Below are positions 1 to 13,067 of a stretch of DNA of 64,000 nt, one piece after another. The notes below the pieces were generated by a model. That model ran no database searches, was not told the origin of the DNA, and was given only the letters and a program-made list of their open reading frames with translations. Each line of letters starts with the position of its first letter. Within the stretch, counting starts at the first letter, position 1. A program made the position numbers and the translations under genes. The DNA lies in NCBI RefSeq assembly GCF_024296925.1, contig NZ_CP101125.1, positions 1,490,501 through 1,554,500 on the forward strand, read 5' to 3'. The DNA is from Pseudomonas nunensis (lineage in GTDB: Bacteria > Pseudomonadota > Gammaproteobacteria > Pseudomonadales > Pseudomonadaceae).

Positions 1-171
1 GAAGGTCAGGACTTCGACGAGTTTGGCACGGACAACCCAAAGCACCGGCATGCCGGTGCGGGTAGGCTGGGCGGTGAACGCCTCGGGGCCAAAACGGTTG
101 TTCAGTTCGACGACCACATCCTGGTCGTCTGCCTTATAAGGCGGGATGTACAGAGCACTGCCTGTAGTCAT
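1..171 (-). CDS. nuoCD: NADH-quinone oxidoreductase subunit C/D, N-terminal fragment
   Basis: Only the first 57 codons lie in the window; the gene continues past position 1. The ATG is at 171 and the reading starts [20 protein letters not shown], which resembles the fused NuoC-NuoD subunit of pseudomonads. In complex I this peripheral-arm subunit helps form the quinone site and carries electrons from NADH toward ubiquinone. It follows nuoB by 72 bases on the same strand, the normal nuoA-nuoB-nuoCD order. The fusion itself cannot be confirmed here because the D part is outside the window. Confidence 0.85.
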   Translation of the reverse strand, partial: MTTGSALYIPPYKADDQDVVVELNNRFGPEAFTAQPTRTGMPVLWVVRAKLVEVLTF

Positions 172-243
172 GGTTATTTATCGCTTTCGGTCAACGTAAA
201 GAATGAAGCCAGTGTCTCGTTCTATAAAAGAAGCAGAGCTGGA

Positions 244-918
244 TCAGACTTCGTCGGGGCTGCGCAGGTTGGTGACTGCGATTCGCTGTTCGCGGCGCTG
301 TTCCTTTTGCGAAGGCATCTCGGCGCGGTACACGCCTTGATCGCCGACGACCCAGGAAAGCGGACGACGCTCCTGTCCAATCGACTCTTGCAAGAGCATC
401 AAGCCTTGCAGGAAAGCTTCAGGACGGGGCGGGCAGCCAGGCACGTAGACGTCCACGGGCAGGAACTTGTCCACCCCTTGAACGACGGAGTAGATGTCGT
501 ACATGCCACCGGAGTTGGCGCACGAACCCATGGAGATAACCCATTTAGGTTCGAGCATTTGCTCGTAGAGACGCTGAATGATCGGCGCCATCTTGATGAA
601 GCAGGTACCGGCGATAACCATGAAATCCGCCTGGCGCGGCGATGCCCGGATAACCTCGGCACCAAAGCGCGCGATGTCGTGGGGCGCCGTGAAGGCGGTG
701 GTCATTTCCACGTAGCAGCACGAAAGACCGAAGTTATACGGCCACAGGGAGTTCTTGCGCCCCCAGTTTATCGTGCCGTTAAGCACGTCTTCGAGCTTGC
801 CCATGAAAATGTTTTTGTGGACTTGATCTTCTAACGGATCGGAAACGGTTTCCCGCTCGCCAATCGGATACTGCTCGTTAGGAGCATCGGGGTCGATCCT
901 GGTGAGATTGTATTGCAT
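244..918 (-). CDS. nuoB: NADH-quinone oxidoreductase subunit B
   Basis: This 224-residue subunit of complex I holds the N2 iron-sulfur cluster next to the quinone pocket. The expected cysteine motifs are readable: [23 protein letters not shown] and PGCPPRPEA. The ATG at 918 is chosen over an in-frame TTG at 924 because a GAGG ribosome site sits about 8 bases before it. It follows nuoA by 10 bases and precedes nuoCD, so the three are one operon read leftward. It acts at the cytoplasmic face of the inner membrane. Confidence 0.96.
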   Translation of the reverse strand: MQYNLTRIDPDAPNEQYPIGERETVSDPLEDQVHKNIFMGKLEDVLNGTINWGRKNSLWPYNFGLSCCYVEMTTAFTAPHDIARFGAEVIRASPRQADFMVIAGTCFIKMAPIIQRLYEQMLEPKWVISMGSCANSGGMYDIYSVVQGVDKFLPVDVYVPGCPPRPEAFLQGLMLLQESIGQERRPLSWVVGDQGVYRAEMPSQKEQRREQRIAVTNLRSPDEV

Positions 919-928
919 TGCCAAAGCC

Positions 929-1342
929 TCATTGTTTCAGCTTCGCCTGCCGCTTGCGACGAGCTTCCGGAGCCCAGTCAAGGGCGCCCACTCGGAACAG
1001 GTAGACAAGACCTGCCAACAGAATTGCTATGAAAACGAGAGCTTCGACGAATCCGGTCCAGCCGCTTTCGCGGACGGACACAGACCAGGCAAAGAGAAAG
1101 AGGGCTTCGATATCGAAGATCACGAAGAGCATCGCGACCAGATAGAATTTGGCTGAGAGCCGCAAGCGGGCGCCACCTGTAGGTAGCATGCCGGACTCGA
1201 ACGGTTCGTTTTTGCTGCGGCCCCAGGCTTTTGACCCGAGGAGGCTGGAGACGCCAAGCATGAAGGCACAGAGGCCGACAACGCCCAGAAGGAAAATGGC
1301 AAAGCCCCAGTTGTGGGCCATGAGTCCTGTCGCTTCGGGCAT
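929..1342 (-). CDS. nuoA: NADH-quinone oxidoreductase subunit A
   Basis: This 137-residue membrane subunit of complex I is the first gene of the nuo operon. Three hydrophobic segments are visible, around residues 11-35, 65-85 and 95-115. The conserved stretch [13 protein letters not shown] in the first loop is typical of NuoA. An upstream extension to 1417 is open but gives residues unlike the family, so the ATG at 1342 ([14 protein letters not shown]) is taken. The TGA stop is 10 bases from the nuoB start. Confidence 0.96.
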   Translation of the reverse strand: MPEATGLMAHNWGFAIFLLGVVGLCAFMLGVSSLLGSKAWGRSKNEPFESGMLPTGGARLRLSAKFYLVAMLFVIFDIEALFLFAWSVSVRESGWTGFVEALVFIAILLAGLVYLFRVGALDWAPEARRKRQAKLKQ

Positions 1343-1458
1343 GCTGGTAATCCTTAACAGAGAGCAAAGGTCTCTGAGCTTGAAAAGAAACAAAGCAGTG
1401 ACGATATGTCGCAGCAATCAATCGCGGTGATTTTATGGCACAACACCGTGCAAGTAAA

Positions 1459-1487
1459 ATTCCTATAGCGAAATTATTTATAGGAAT
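1459..1487. promoter_or_regulatory. Perfect inverted repeat upstream of nuoA
   Basis: ATTCCTATA at 1459-1467 is matched exactly by TATAGGAAT at 1479-1487, with an 11-base AT-rich spacer. It lies 117 bases before the nuoA start. It could be an operator for a dimeric regulator or a hairpin in the nuo leader. No T-run follows, so it is not a terminator. Confidence 0.45.
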
Positions 1488-1752
1488 AAGGACATAGCGT
1501 ACCTCCAAAGCCCTGTAGCCCATGCCGTGCGGGCATTAGCAGGCTTTTCACCAATATTGTTTTGTAGGAAATGTAACGAACATAGTTGGCGCTAAATGAT
1601 AATCAATATTGTTTGAGCTGGTTTTTAAACTGTTTAACGGGTGAGGGGTTGGGAAGTTGTCTTATATAGCCGTTACTGCAAGTAGCAGCGGCGCTCGTTT
1701 TACCGCATTTTTCTGATCGCGAGGCCGCTCTGGATCAATGTTTTTTGCCCTT

Positions 1753-1842
1753 GTAGGAGCGAGGCTTGCCCGCGAAGGACGATGACGCGGTAAGCCTGCA
1801 AATCCGTAGCGCGTTCTTCGCGGGCAAGCCTCGCTCCTACAG
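1753..1842. repeat. REPIN, gcttgcccgcgaag family
   Basis: Two REP sequences face each other: GTAGGAGCGAGGCTTGCCCG on the left and its inverted copy at 1815-1842. About 35 bases of unrelated DNA separate them. The same core recurs at 17990, 44711, 52748 and 52898. These are non-autonomous repeats mobilised by RAYT transposases in pseudomonads; no RAYT gene is in the window. Confidence 0.9.
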
Positions 1843-1862
1843 GGGCGGGGTGAATCGCGGAC

Positions 1863-1891
1863 AAAAAAACGCCCCGAACCAGTCGGGGCGT
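1863..1891 (-). terminator. Rho-independent terminator of aceA
   Basis: Read on the minus strand, an 8-base stem (ACGCCCCG/CGGGGCGT, 7-base loop) is followed by a run of T. It lies 59 bases beyond the aceA stop. Confidence 0.85.
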
Positions 1892-1949
1892 CAGATGTGC
1901 GACGTTGCGGTTAGCTTTTTATTCGGTCCGCAGCGGCCGTTTGCTCAGA

Positions 1950-3275
1950 TCAGTGGAACTGTTCTTCTTCAGTCGAACCGGTCAGCGCGGTCACCGAAGA
2001 CGAGCCACCTTGAATCACGGTGGTCATGTCGTCGAAGTAGCCGGTGCCCACTTCCTGCTGGTGAGCCACGAAGGTGTAACCCTTGGCAGCGTCAGCGAAC
2101 TCTTGCTCTTGCAGTTTCACGTAGGCAGTCATGTCGTTGCGGGCGTAGTCGTGCGCCAGGTTGAACATGCTGTGCCACATGTTGTGAATGCCGGCCAGGG
2201 TGATGAACTGGTGCTTGTAACCCATGGCGGACAGTTCGCGCTGGAACTTGGCGATGGTCGCGTCGTCCAGGTTTTTCTTCCAGTTGAAGGAAGGCGAGCA
2301 GTTGTACGACAGCAGTTGGTCCGGGTATTCCTTTTTGATCGCTTCAGCGAAGCGACGAGCCTCGTCCAGATCCGGCTTGGCGGTTTCGCACCAGATCAGG
2401 TCGGCGTACGGCGCGTAAGCCAGGCCGCGAGCGATAGCCTGGTCGAGACCGGCGCGCACTTTGTAGAAACCTTCCTGGGTGCGTTCGCCAGTGACGAACG
2501 GCTGGTCGTACGGGTCGCAATCCGAAGTCAGCAAGTCAGCCGCGTTCGCATCGGTACGGGCCAGGATGATGGTCGGTGTACCGGCAACGTCAGCTGCCAG
2601 ACGAGCAGCGGTCAGCTTCTGTACGGCTTCCTGGGTTGGAACCAGTACCTTGCCGCCCATGTGGCCGCATTTTTTCACGGAAGCCAGTTGGTCTTCGAAG
2701 TGAACGCCGGCGGCGCCTGCTTCGATCATGCTTTTCATCAGTTCGTAGGCGTTCAGTACGCCGCCGAAACCGGCTTCAGCGTCAGCCACGATCGGAGCGA
2801 AGTAGTCGATGTAGCCTTCGTCGCCCGGACCTTTACCGGCTTTCCACTGGATCTGGTCAGCACGACGGAACGAGTTGTTGATGCGCTTGACCACGGTTGG
2901 AACCGAGTCCACCGGGTACAGCGACTGATCCGGGTACATCGATTCGGCGGAGTTGTTGTCTGCAGCAACCTGCCAGCCCGACAGGTAGATCGCCTGGATA
3001 CCGGCTTTGACTTGTTGTACAGCCTGGCCGCCGGTCAGGGCGCCCATGCAGTTGACGAAATCTTTCTCAGGACGGAAGGACGGCTTGGCACCCTGGGTAA
3101 CCAGATTCCACAGCTTCTCGGCGCCCAGTTTTGCAAAGGTGTGCTCAGGTTGAACCGAGCCGCGCAGGCGGACGACGTCAGCAGCGGAGTAAGCGCGTGT
3201 CACGCCTTTCCAGCGTGGGTTTTCAGCCCAATCTTTTTCGAGGGCTGCAATTTGCTGTTCGCGTGTCAGTGCCAT
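1950..3275 (-). CDS. aceA: Isocitrate lyase
   Basis: This cytoplasmic glyoxylate-shunt enzyme splits isocitrate into succinate and glyoxylate for growth on acetate or fatty acids. It is 441 residues, a usual bacterial length. The catalytic KKCGH motif is at residues 201-205 with Cys203. The ATG at 3275 ([14 protein letters not shown]) is preferred to a longer open frame to 3341 because it matches the family start. It stands alone between a terminator and a 500-base upstream region. Its competitors for isocitrate, idh and icd, lie about 7-10 kb away. Confidence 0.97.
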   Translation of the reverse strand: MALTREQQIAALEKDWAENPRWKGVTRAYSAADVVRLRGSVQPEHTFAKLGAEKLWNLVTQGAKPSFRPEKDFVNCMGALTGGQAVQQVKAGIQAIYLSGWQVAADNNSAESMYPDQSLYPVDSVPTVVKRINNSFRRADQIQWKAGKGPGDEGYIDYFAPIVADAEAGFGGVLNAYELMKSMIEAGAAGVHFEDQLASVKKCGHMGGKVLVPTQEAVQKLTAARLAADVAGTPTIILARTDANAADLLTSDCDPYDQPFVTGERTQEGFYKVRAGLDQAIARGLAYAPYADLIWCETAKPDLDEARRFAEAIKKEYPDQLLSYNCSPSFNWKKNLDDATIAKFQRELSAMGYKHQFITLAGIHNMWHSMFNLAHDYARNDMTAYVKLQEQEFADAAKGYTFVAHQQEVGTGYFDDMTTVIQGGSSSVTALTGSTEEEQFH

Positions 3276-3775
3276 GGAGATAAACCTCGTCGCATAGGTC
3301 TTGGGTGGAAAATTCCTGCTCCTGCCGGTTACGCCTATCAAGGAAGCGTAAAAGGCTGCTCGCTGACCAGAAGCTTAGGTGGTCAAGTCGGATTTGGCGG
3401 GGATGGCGACGGGATGAACGATGGGCTCGAGGGGAAGTGAGCAGGTAAGGGCGAACTGGCGAGCGCATTCGGGCGTCGTGGGCCTTGGTACGAACTTCAG
3501 TGTGATGCCGGGTTTACCTAATTACGCTTCCGTCCCTCGGGACAACTTCGTTCCAGTCGGCAACCTCGTCAAACACACCTTGTGGGCGGTACAGACACGA
3601 ATCGGCTTGCGGGGTAGATGCAGGCGGCGACTCGAAGGCCCTTGCCAGGGCCCCTGATTAGCGGGAGCGAGGCCATCATGCCTTTGCTTTTTTGGCTCGT
3701 CAAACGTTTTGTAGTGCTTTTTTTCAAGCACTACATCTTTAGTCTAATACGACTCATCAGTCAGTTTTTGGTGCT
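3276..3775. other. Gene-free interval upstream of aceA
   Basis: This 500-base interval should hold the aceA promoter and leader, read leftward. It contains a 10-base perfect inverted repeat at 3710-3735 (listed separately) and a GC-rich stretch near 3640-3655. Small open frames here show no protein-like composition and were not called. Confidence 0.55.
3710..3735. promoter_or_regulatory. 10-base inverted repeat between aceA and the secretin-like gene
   Basis: TGTAGTGCTT at 3710-3719 pairs exactly with AAGCACTACA at 3726-3735 across a 6-base loop. It is 41 bases past the stop of the gene at 3776 and 435 bases before aceA. No clean T-run follows on the minus strand, so a terminator is possible but not typical; a regulator site or sRNA hairpin are alternatives. 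Confidence 0.4.
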
Positions 3776-4537
3776 TTAGTCCAGCGTGTCGACTTTCACC
3801 CGCAAGGTCATATCATCCCGGCCCTGAGTAGAGTAGCTGCGGGTTACGCCCTGTTTATCGGCCTGAGTCTGGCGATTCACGCCGGCCAGGGTGATCCACT
3901 CGCCCAGACGCCCCGTGACAGTTGTGTCGGTACTTTGCACATTCACTACATCGGGACGTTCCTGGCTCATGCGGTCACGATTGGTACTGATCGCCAAGTG
4001 AACGATTTCGCCGGTGACGCTGGCGGTGACGTAAAACCCCTGAGTAACGTTGCGATATTCGGTTTGGCTTTGCAGGCGACCGTAGGTGTCGGTCTGCGTG
4101 CTGGTCAACGGCACGCTCTGGCCGACCTGGATCAGCGCCGGTGTGCCTTCGCTGGCCTGCACCTGCTGGATGCCGCCGTCACGGCTGTCGGTGCTGCGAT
4201 TGATGATGCGGGTTTGGCTGGGCTTGGCGCCGTTCACCGTGTAACCCTGGTCGCCCTGGAAGTTGTTCTCGTTGGTGTCGACGGTGATCAGCAGGCGCTT
4301 GGCGGCCACATCGAGTTGGCTGATCAATGCCTTAAGTTCGTCGATCTTGCGTTGATCTGCATTGACGATCAGTTGGTTGCCATAGGCGCTGACCTGGCCG
4401 TCCTTGCCGATGAAATTCTGCGCCACCGGCAGCATGTCGGCGCTGGTGCGGTAGTTCAGGGGCACGATCTCGGTGGCGGCCATGACCGAAAAACTGCAGG
4501 TCAGCAGCAGCGTGGTGAGCAGGGGGCGTAGGGACAT
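3776..4537 (-). CDS. Secreted secretin-like domain protein
   Basis: The 253-residue product starts with a Sec signal peptide (cleavage likely after VMAA, near residue 21). Residues about 23-80 resemble a secretin N-type (NolW) domain, with the pattern VPLNYRTSADMLPV and later LIVNADQRKIDELK. The rest resembles part of the secretin beta domain (LIQVGQSVPL; GRLGEWITLAG). It is far shorter than a true secretin (over 500 residues) and no assembly genes are nearby. It is probably a stand-alone periplasmic or outer-membrane protein of unknown role. The ATG at 4537 gives the signal peptide; longer starts to 4792 do not. Confidence 0.75.
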   Translation of the reverse strand: MSLRPLLTTLLLTCSFSVMAATEIVPLNYRTSADMLPVAQNFIGKDGQVSAYGNQLIVNADQRKIDELKALISQLDVAAKRLLITVDTNENNFQGDQGYTVNGAKPSQTRIINRSTDSRDGGIQQVQASEGTPALIQVGQSVPLTSTQTDTYGRLQSQTEYRNVTQGFYVTASVTGEIVHLAISTNRDRMSQERPDVVNVQSTDTTVTGRLGEWITLAGVNRQTQADKQGVTRSYSTQGRDDMTLRVKVDTLD

Positions 4538-4616
4538 GTCCGTTATCTCCGCTTTCGAAAGGCTTGATATTGCCAGTTTGTCGGCCCGGGGTGGGGCAAG
4601 TTGAATCGTAGACAGC

Positions 4617-4652
4617 AAAACGCCCCGGCATCCGGGGATGGCGGGGCGTTTT
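4617..4652. terminator. Terminator between the GNAT and secretin-like genes
   Basis: A strong hairpin with AAAACGCCCC/GGGGCGTTTT arms works in both directions and would end the GNAT transcript coming from the right. Confidence 0.75.
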
Positions 4653-4671
4653 GTGGTGTTCTTGCGGGCCT

Positions 4672-4704
4672 TTGTGGCGAGGGGGCAAGCTCCCTCGCCA
4701 CAAG
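4672..4704. repeat. Short REP-type hairpin, gtggcgaggg family
   Basis: GTGGCGAGGG and CCCTCGCCAC flank a 6-10 base loop just past the GNAT stop. It is a compact form of the repeat found at 24761, 29340, 38830 and 44780. Confidence 0.7.
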
Positions 4705-4706
4705 GG

Positions 4707-5132
4707 TTATGCCGAATGCCGAACCATGTCCACATGCGGAATCCCGGCTTCCAGGAATTCCTCACTGACCAGGCTGAAACCCAGGCGCTCATAGAACGCC
4801 GTGGCTTGCACCTGTGCGCTCAGCATCTGCTGCTTCAGCCCGCGCTTCTCGGCTTCGCCGATCACCGCTTGCATCAGCGCATCGCCGACTTTCAAACCGC
4901 GCCAGTCCTTGAGCACCGACACCCGGCCGATGTGCCCATCGGGCAGCAGGCGGGCGGTGCCAATCGGGAAGTCGCCTTCGAAAGCGAGGAAATGCACGGC
5001 TGTCGCGTCATCGGCATCCCATTCCAGTTCAGGCGGAACGGATTGCTCGGCGATGAACACCGTCTCACGAATGCGCCGTATCTCGGCGATATCCTTCTGC
5101 CAGTCTGCGACACGAACGTGGATTTTATTCAT
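4707..5132 (-). CDS. GNAT family N-acetyltransferase
   Basis: The 141-residue product has the GNAT fold pattern. A beta-strand stretch FPIGTARLLPDGHIGRVSVL leads into the acetyl-CoA loop WRGLKVGDALM, followed by a C-terminal AFYERLGF. Substrate is unknown; it resembles the ElaA/YjcF-type small acetyltransferases. The ATG at 5132 overlaps the end of the upstream gene by 8 bases, indicating translational coupling with roxA. Confidence 0.85.
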   Translation of the reverse strand: MNKIHVRVADWQKDIAEIRRIRETVFIAEQSVPPELEWDADDATAVHFLAFEGDFPIGTARLLPDGHIGRVSVLKDWRGLKVGDALMQAVIGEAEKRGLKQQMLSAQVQATAFYERLGFSLVSEEFLEAGIPHVDMVRHSA

Positions 5133-6294
5133 CAGCAAACCCCAGGCTGCCTTGCTTGACCAGCTCGCACAGCAGGCCACGGCCGTCTTCGTCATTCAGC
5201 CACTCACCGAGGTTGTCGGTGTGCAGGGCGTCGGCGGCGCAGATCAGCTTCAGCAGCTCGCGCAGTTTGCCCGGCAGATAACGGCTCTGGCCGCTGGCGA
5301 ACAGCAGCAGGTCGTCATCGACTTCGGACCAGGCCATGCGCGCGCTCGGGTTGCGGATCAGCACGGCGCCTTGTTCCAGACTGGCGAGGAAGTCTTCTTC
5401 TTCGACTTCTTCCGGGCCGACCACCAGTTCCGGGTAGCGCGGCTCGGTCATGAACTGGCCGAACCAGGTCAGCAGCAGGCGTTCGTCGCTCATGTGCTCG
5501 GCCAGCAAGGCTTTCAGGCGATCAAGCGCGTCGTGCTGAATCTGGTGAGGATCGACCGCCGGCAGTGCGTCGGCGTCGGTGTAGCGTTCTTCGTCGGTCA
5601 GGAACTGGCTGAGGAAGTCGGTGAAGTGAGTCAGCACTTCAGCGGCGCTCGGCGCGCGGAAACCTACGGAATAGGTCATGCAGTCATCAATCGCAACACC
5701 ACAATGGGCCAGGCGTGGCGGCAGGTAGAGCATGTCACCCGGCTCCAGAACCCACTCATCGGTAGCTTCGAAGTCGGCGAGGATGCGCAGGTCCGCGTGT
5801 GGCAGCAGCTTGCTCTCGGAGTCGCACATCTGGCCGATTTTCCAGTTGCGCTTGCCGTGACCTTGCAGCAGGAATACGTCGTAGTTGTCGAAGTGCGGAC
5901 CGACGCTGCCACCCGGGGCGGCGAAGCTGATCATCACGTCGTCGACGCGCCAGCTCGGCAGGAAGCGGAAACTTTCCAGCAGTTCGCTGACTTCCGGTAC
6001 GAATTGGTCGACTGCTTGTACCAGCAGGGTCCATTCGGTTTCCGGCAACTTGCTGAATTCGTCTTCGGCGAACGGGCCGCGGCGCAATTCCCAAGGACGC
6101 TCGCCGTGTTCGATCACCAGGCGCGATTCAACTTCTTCTTCCAGCGCCAGGCCGGCCAGTTCGTCGGGATCGATCGGGCTTTCGAAATCAGGGATCGCCT
6201 GGCGGATCAGCAGCGGTTTTTTCTGCCAGTAATCGCGCATGAATTCGCGCGCCGTGATGCCGCCCAGAAGTTGAAGAGGAATATCAGGATTCAT
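5125..6294 (-). CDS. roxA: Ribosomal protein uL16 arginine 3-hydroxylase, cupin (RoxA/YcfD)
   Basis: This 389-residue JmjC-type cupin is an Fe(II) and 2-oxoglutarate oxygenase that hydroxylates an arginine of 50S protein L16. Iron ligands are visible as H134-F-D136 and a likely distal His197 (LPPRLAHCG). The C-terminal part is the acidic dimerisation and wing region. The ATG at 6294 gives the family start. It lies between purB and a GNAT gene, as in other pseudomonads. Confidence 0.9.
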   Translation of the reverse strand: MNPDIPLQLLGGITAREFMRDYWQKKPLLIRQAIPDFESPIDPDELAGLALEEEVESRLVIEHGERPWELRRGPFAEDEFSKLPETEWTLLVQAVDQFVPEVSELLESFRFLPSWRVDDVMISFAAPGGSVGPHFDNYDVFLLQGHGKRNWKIGQMCDSESKLLPHADLRILADFEATDEWVLEPGDMLYLPPRLAHCGVAIDDCMTYSVGFRAPSAAEVLTHFTDFLSQFLTDEERYTDADALPAVDPHQIQHDALDRLKALLAEHMSDERLLLTWFGQFMTEPRYPELVVGPEEVEEEDFLASLEQGAVLIRNPSARMAWSEVDDDLLLFASGQSRYLPGKLRELLKLICAADALHTDNLGEWLNDEDGRGLLCELVKQGSLGFADE

Positions 6295-6332
6295 GTGTAA
6301 CCTATTGAAAAAATGCACTTTTCAGACGGGAA

Positions 6333-6360
6333 TAAAAACGCCCGGCGCTGCCGGGCGTCT
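6333..6360 (-). terminator. Terminator after purB
   Basis: Read leftward, an 8-base stem (GACGCCCGG... CCGGGCGTT) ends in TTTTT. It separates purB from roxA, so roxA probably has its own promoter in the short gap. Confidence 0.75.
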
Positions 6361-6380
6361 CAAAAGGGTCAAGCGGTCGA

Positions 6381-7838
<1,458 letters not shown>

Positions 7839-7877
7839 TTACGCGTTACAGATCTAAAGCATTGTTGCGGGCGCGGT

Positions 7878-8501
7878 TCAGCTGCTGCGCATCAGCGGGT
7901 AAAGCTCTTTAAGCAACTTGCGACGACTGATCACCAACTGCCAGCGATGACCGCCCAACTGCCGCCACAAGCGCGCCGAACGAATCCCGGCCAGCAACAG
8001 GGCGCGGATCTTCGAGGCGTTGCTCGGTTGCTGCAGGTTGCGCATGTCGCCGTGGACCTGGATCCGTTGGCGCAACGTACTCAGCGTGTCCTGGTACAGC
8101 GCGCCGCAAGCCGCGATCACGTTCTCGTGGGCCGGGCCGAAATGCTCGACCTGGGACTGAATCTGCGGCAAACGCTTGCCGATCACGCCGAGCATGTCGT
8201 CGCGCTTGGCCAGTTGACGCTCAAGGCCAAGCATCGCCAGGGCATAGCGCAGCGGTTCGCGCTGCAGGGTACTCGGATCGCGTTCCAGGGCGCCGATCAA
8301 CGCGCGATAGCCTTCGCGCAGATTGATGTCGTCGCCGCCGTAGACTTCCAGGGTGTCCTTGGGATCGCGGATCAGCAGGCTGCCGAGCATGCAGGTCAGG
8401 CCGGCTTCGCTCGTCTGGCCGCTCTTGGCGATCTTGTCCACCAGCACCGCAGCGAGAAACACGCCGCCCAGCGCCGTCAGTTGCTCCTGAGTCGGGCTCA
8501 T
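7878..8501 (-). CDS. hflD: High-frequency lysogenisation protein HflD homologue
   Basis: The 207-residue, mostly helical protein sits between mnmA and purB, where HflD (YcfC) is found in gammaproteobacteria. In E. coli HflD is a peripheral membrane protein that modulates phage lambda CII; its housekeeping role is unclear. Its ATG overlaps the mnmA stop by 4 bases (ATGA), so the two are translationally coupled. Confidence 0.92.
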   Translation of the reverse strand: MSPTQEQLTALGGVFLAAVLVDKIAKSGQTSEAGLTCMLGSLLIRDPKDTLEVYGGDDINLREGYRALIGALERDPSTLQREPLRYALAMLGLERQLAKRDDMLGVIGKRLPQIQSQVEHFGPAHENVIAACGALYQDTLSTLRQRIQVHGDMRNLQQPSNASKIRALLLAGIRSARLWRQLGGHRWQLVISRRKLLKELYPLMRSS

Positions 8502-9643
8502 TGTGGCGCGCCTTGAGGAGTGCCTTTGCTGGTCCAGGGTTCGGCGATTTCGATCACGCCGCCGCCGAGGCAGATTTCACCGTCATAGAACACCACGGAT
8601 TGACCTGGGGTGACCGCGCGTTGCGGGTCATCGAAGGTCGCGCGGTAGCCGGTGGCGGTTTTTTCAAGCGTGCACGGCTGGTCGCTTTGGCGATAACGGA
8701 CTTTGGCGGTCAGCTTGCGGGGTTCGCTCAGATCAATCGGGTTGACCCAATAAATGTCCGAGGCGAGCAGGGCGCGGGAGAACAGGTACGGGTGATCATT
8801 GCCCTGGCCGACGATCAGTTCGTTGTTGACCAGGTCCTTGATCAGCACGTACCACGGCTCGTCGCTGGCGTCTTTCAAGCCGCCAATGCCCAGGCCCTGA
8901 CGCTGACCGATGGTGTGGTACATCAAGCCGTGGTGACGGCCGATGACTTCACCTTCGGTGGTCTTGATCTCGCCCGGCTGGGCCGGCAGGTATTGCTTGA
9001 GGAAGTCGCTGAAGCGGCGTTCGCCGATAAAGCAGATCCCGGTGGAATCCTTTTTCTTCGCGGTGGCGAGTTCGTGCTTCTCGGCAATCGCGCGCACTTC
9101 GGGTTTTTCCAGCTCGCCGACCGGGAACAGGGTCTTGGCGATCTGTTCGCCGCCCACGGCGTGCAGGAAGTAGCTCTGGTCCTTGTTCGGGTCCAGGCCC
9201 TTGAGCAGCTCGGTGCGGCCATCGATGTCGCGGCGACGCACGTAGTGGCCGGTGGCGATCAGGTCGGCGCCGAGCATCATGGCGTAGTCGAGGAACGCCT
9301 TGAACTTGATCTCGCGGTTACACAGGATGTCCGGGTTCGGCGTGCGACCGGCCTTGTATTCGGCCAGGAAGTGCTCGAACACGTTGTCCCAGTACTCGGC
9401 GGCGAAGTTGGCGGTGTGCAGCTTGATGCCGATTTTGTCGCACACAGCCTGTGCATCCGCCAGGTCGTCCATGGCGGTGCAGTATTCCGTTCCATCGTCT
9501 TCTTCCCAGTTCTTCATGAACAGGCCTTCCACCTCATAACCCTGCTCGATCAGCAGGAGAGCGGAAACGGAAGAGTCCACGCCGCCGGACATGCCGACAA
9601 TGACGCGCTTCTTTTGTATGTCAGAAGGGGCTGGATCACGCAT
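8498..9643 (-). CDS. mnmA: tRNA-specific 2-thiouridylase MnmA
   Basis: The 381-residue enzyme inserts sulfur at U34 of the wobble position in Lys, Glu and Gln tRNAs. The ATP-binding P-loop SGGVDS is at residues 19-24. The two catalytic cysteines are Cys108 (PDILCNRE) and Cys204 (TGICFIGE). Its sulfur reaches it through the Tus relay, whose genes tusDCBE are at 31.6-33.0 kb in this window. It overlaps hflD by 4 bases and follows nudJ. Confidence 0.97.
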   Translation of the reverse strand: MRDPAPSDIQKKRVIVGMSGGVDSSVSALLLIEQGYEVEGLFMKNWEEDDGTEYCTAMDDLADAQAVCDKIGIKLHTANFAAEYWDNVFEHFLAEYKAGRTPNPDILCNREIKFKAFLDYAMMLGADLIATGHYVRRRDIDGRTELLKGLDPNKDQSYFLHAVGGEQIAKTLFPVGELEKPEVRAIAEKHELATAKKKDSTGICFIGERRFSDFLKQYLPAQPGEIKTTEGEVIGRHHGLMYHTIGQRQGLGIGGLKDASDEPWYVLIKDLVNNELIVGQGNDHPYLFSRALLASDIYWVNPIDLSEPRKLTAKVRYRQSDQPCTLEKTATGYRATFDDPQRAVTPGQSVVFYDGEICLGGGVIEIAEPWTSKGTPQGAPQ

Positions 9644-9702
9644 AGGGATTCAATGAGTGTCTTGAAAAAGGACGCGATTCTAACAGGCCGAAGCCCGCAA
9701 GG

Positions 9703-10149
9703 CTAAAGAGAAGGGCGGATCAGTTCGAGACCGAAGTGAAAGCCTCCCAGATAATCATCGATACAGCGGATGATCAGCTCACTGCGCCAGTTTGCGCGCT
9801 GTGCCATGAGTTCGTCACGGGTTAGCCACTTGGCGCCGACGATACCGTCGTCCAATTGATAGTCGGGGTGGTGCTTCAGCGCCTTGGCGGTGAAGCAGAC
9901 CCGCTGATAAGTCACGCCGTTGCTCGGGGCGGTGTAGAGGTAAATCCCTACGATGCCGGTCGGTTCGACGTCCCAACCGGTTTCCTCCAGGGTTTCACGC
10001 ACGGCGGCTTCGATCAGGGTTTCGTCCGGGTCCAGGTGACCGGCGGGCTGGTTGAGCACCGTTCGTCCGCCCTTGGATTCTTCGACCATCAGGAAGCGGC
10101 CGTTGTCTTCGACGATGGTGGCGACGGTGATGTGGGGTAGCCAATCCAT
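9703..10149 (-). CDS. nudJ: Nudix phosphohydrolase NudJ
   Basis: The 148-residue protein has a full Nudix box at residues 37-59 with Gly37, Glu43 and the R51-E-T-L-E-E core. NudJ cleaves thiamin pyrophosphate precursors and nucleoside di- and triphosphates in E. coli. Position just before mnmA on the same strand is conserved in gammaproteobacteria. Confidence 0.9.
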   Translation of the reverse strand: MDWLPHITVATIVEDNGRFLMVEESKGGRTVLNQPAGHLDPDETLIEAAVRETLEETGWDVEPTGIVGIYLYTAPSNGVTYQRVCFTAKALKHHPDYQLDDGIVGAKWLTRDELMAQRANWRSELIIRCIDDYLGGFHFGLELIRPSL

Positions 10150-10187
10150 AGTGCTTCCTCAAATTCTGAATAATGAAATACGGACCC

Positions 10188-10277
10188 TGTGGGAGCGGGC
10201 TTGCTCGCGAAAGCGGTGGGTCAGTCAATAAGAGTGCTGAATGATAAACCGCATTCGCGAGCAAGCCCGCTCCCACA
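10188..10277. repeat. REPIN, gggagcgggcttgctcgcga family
   Basis: Inverted copies of TGTGGGAGCGGGCTTGCTCG flank about 45 unrelated bases. The same family recurs at 33094 and 35064. Confidence 0.9.
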
Positions 10278-10304
10278 TGGGTTATGTGGTGGGTCCACAA
10301 ACAG

Positions 10305-10329
10305 AAACCCCGGCGCTGGGCCGGGGCTT
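10305..10329 (-). terminator. Terminator of idh
   Basis: GCCCCGG and its partner form a hairpin 19 bases past the idh stop, followed by TTTCTGTTT on the minus strand. Confidence 0.75.
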
Positions 10330-10347
10330 CTTTGCATCCTTACAACC

Positions 10348-13067
<2,720 letters not shown>

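Larger units (their letters stand above)
1343..1949. other. Gene-free interval between nuoA and aceA
   Basis: No credible gene is seen here. The right part holds the aceA terminator and a REPIN, both listed separately. The left part is AT-rich and is the likely nuo promoter region. It holds a perfect 9-base inverted repeat (listed separately) and two copies of CAATATTGTTT, at 1552 and 1604, 52 bases apart. These could be regulator sites or coincidence; no sigma-70 promoter was assigned with confidence. Confidence 0.6.

Noticed and set aside
1905..3440. 511-codon open frame antisense to aceA
   Set aside because: The opposite strand encodes complete isocitrate lyase with its catalytic motif; the antisense product is not protein-like.
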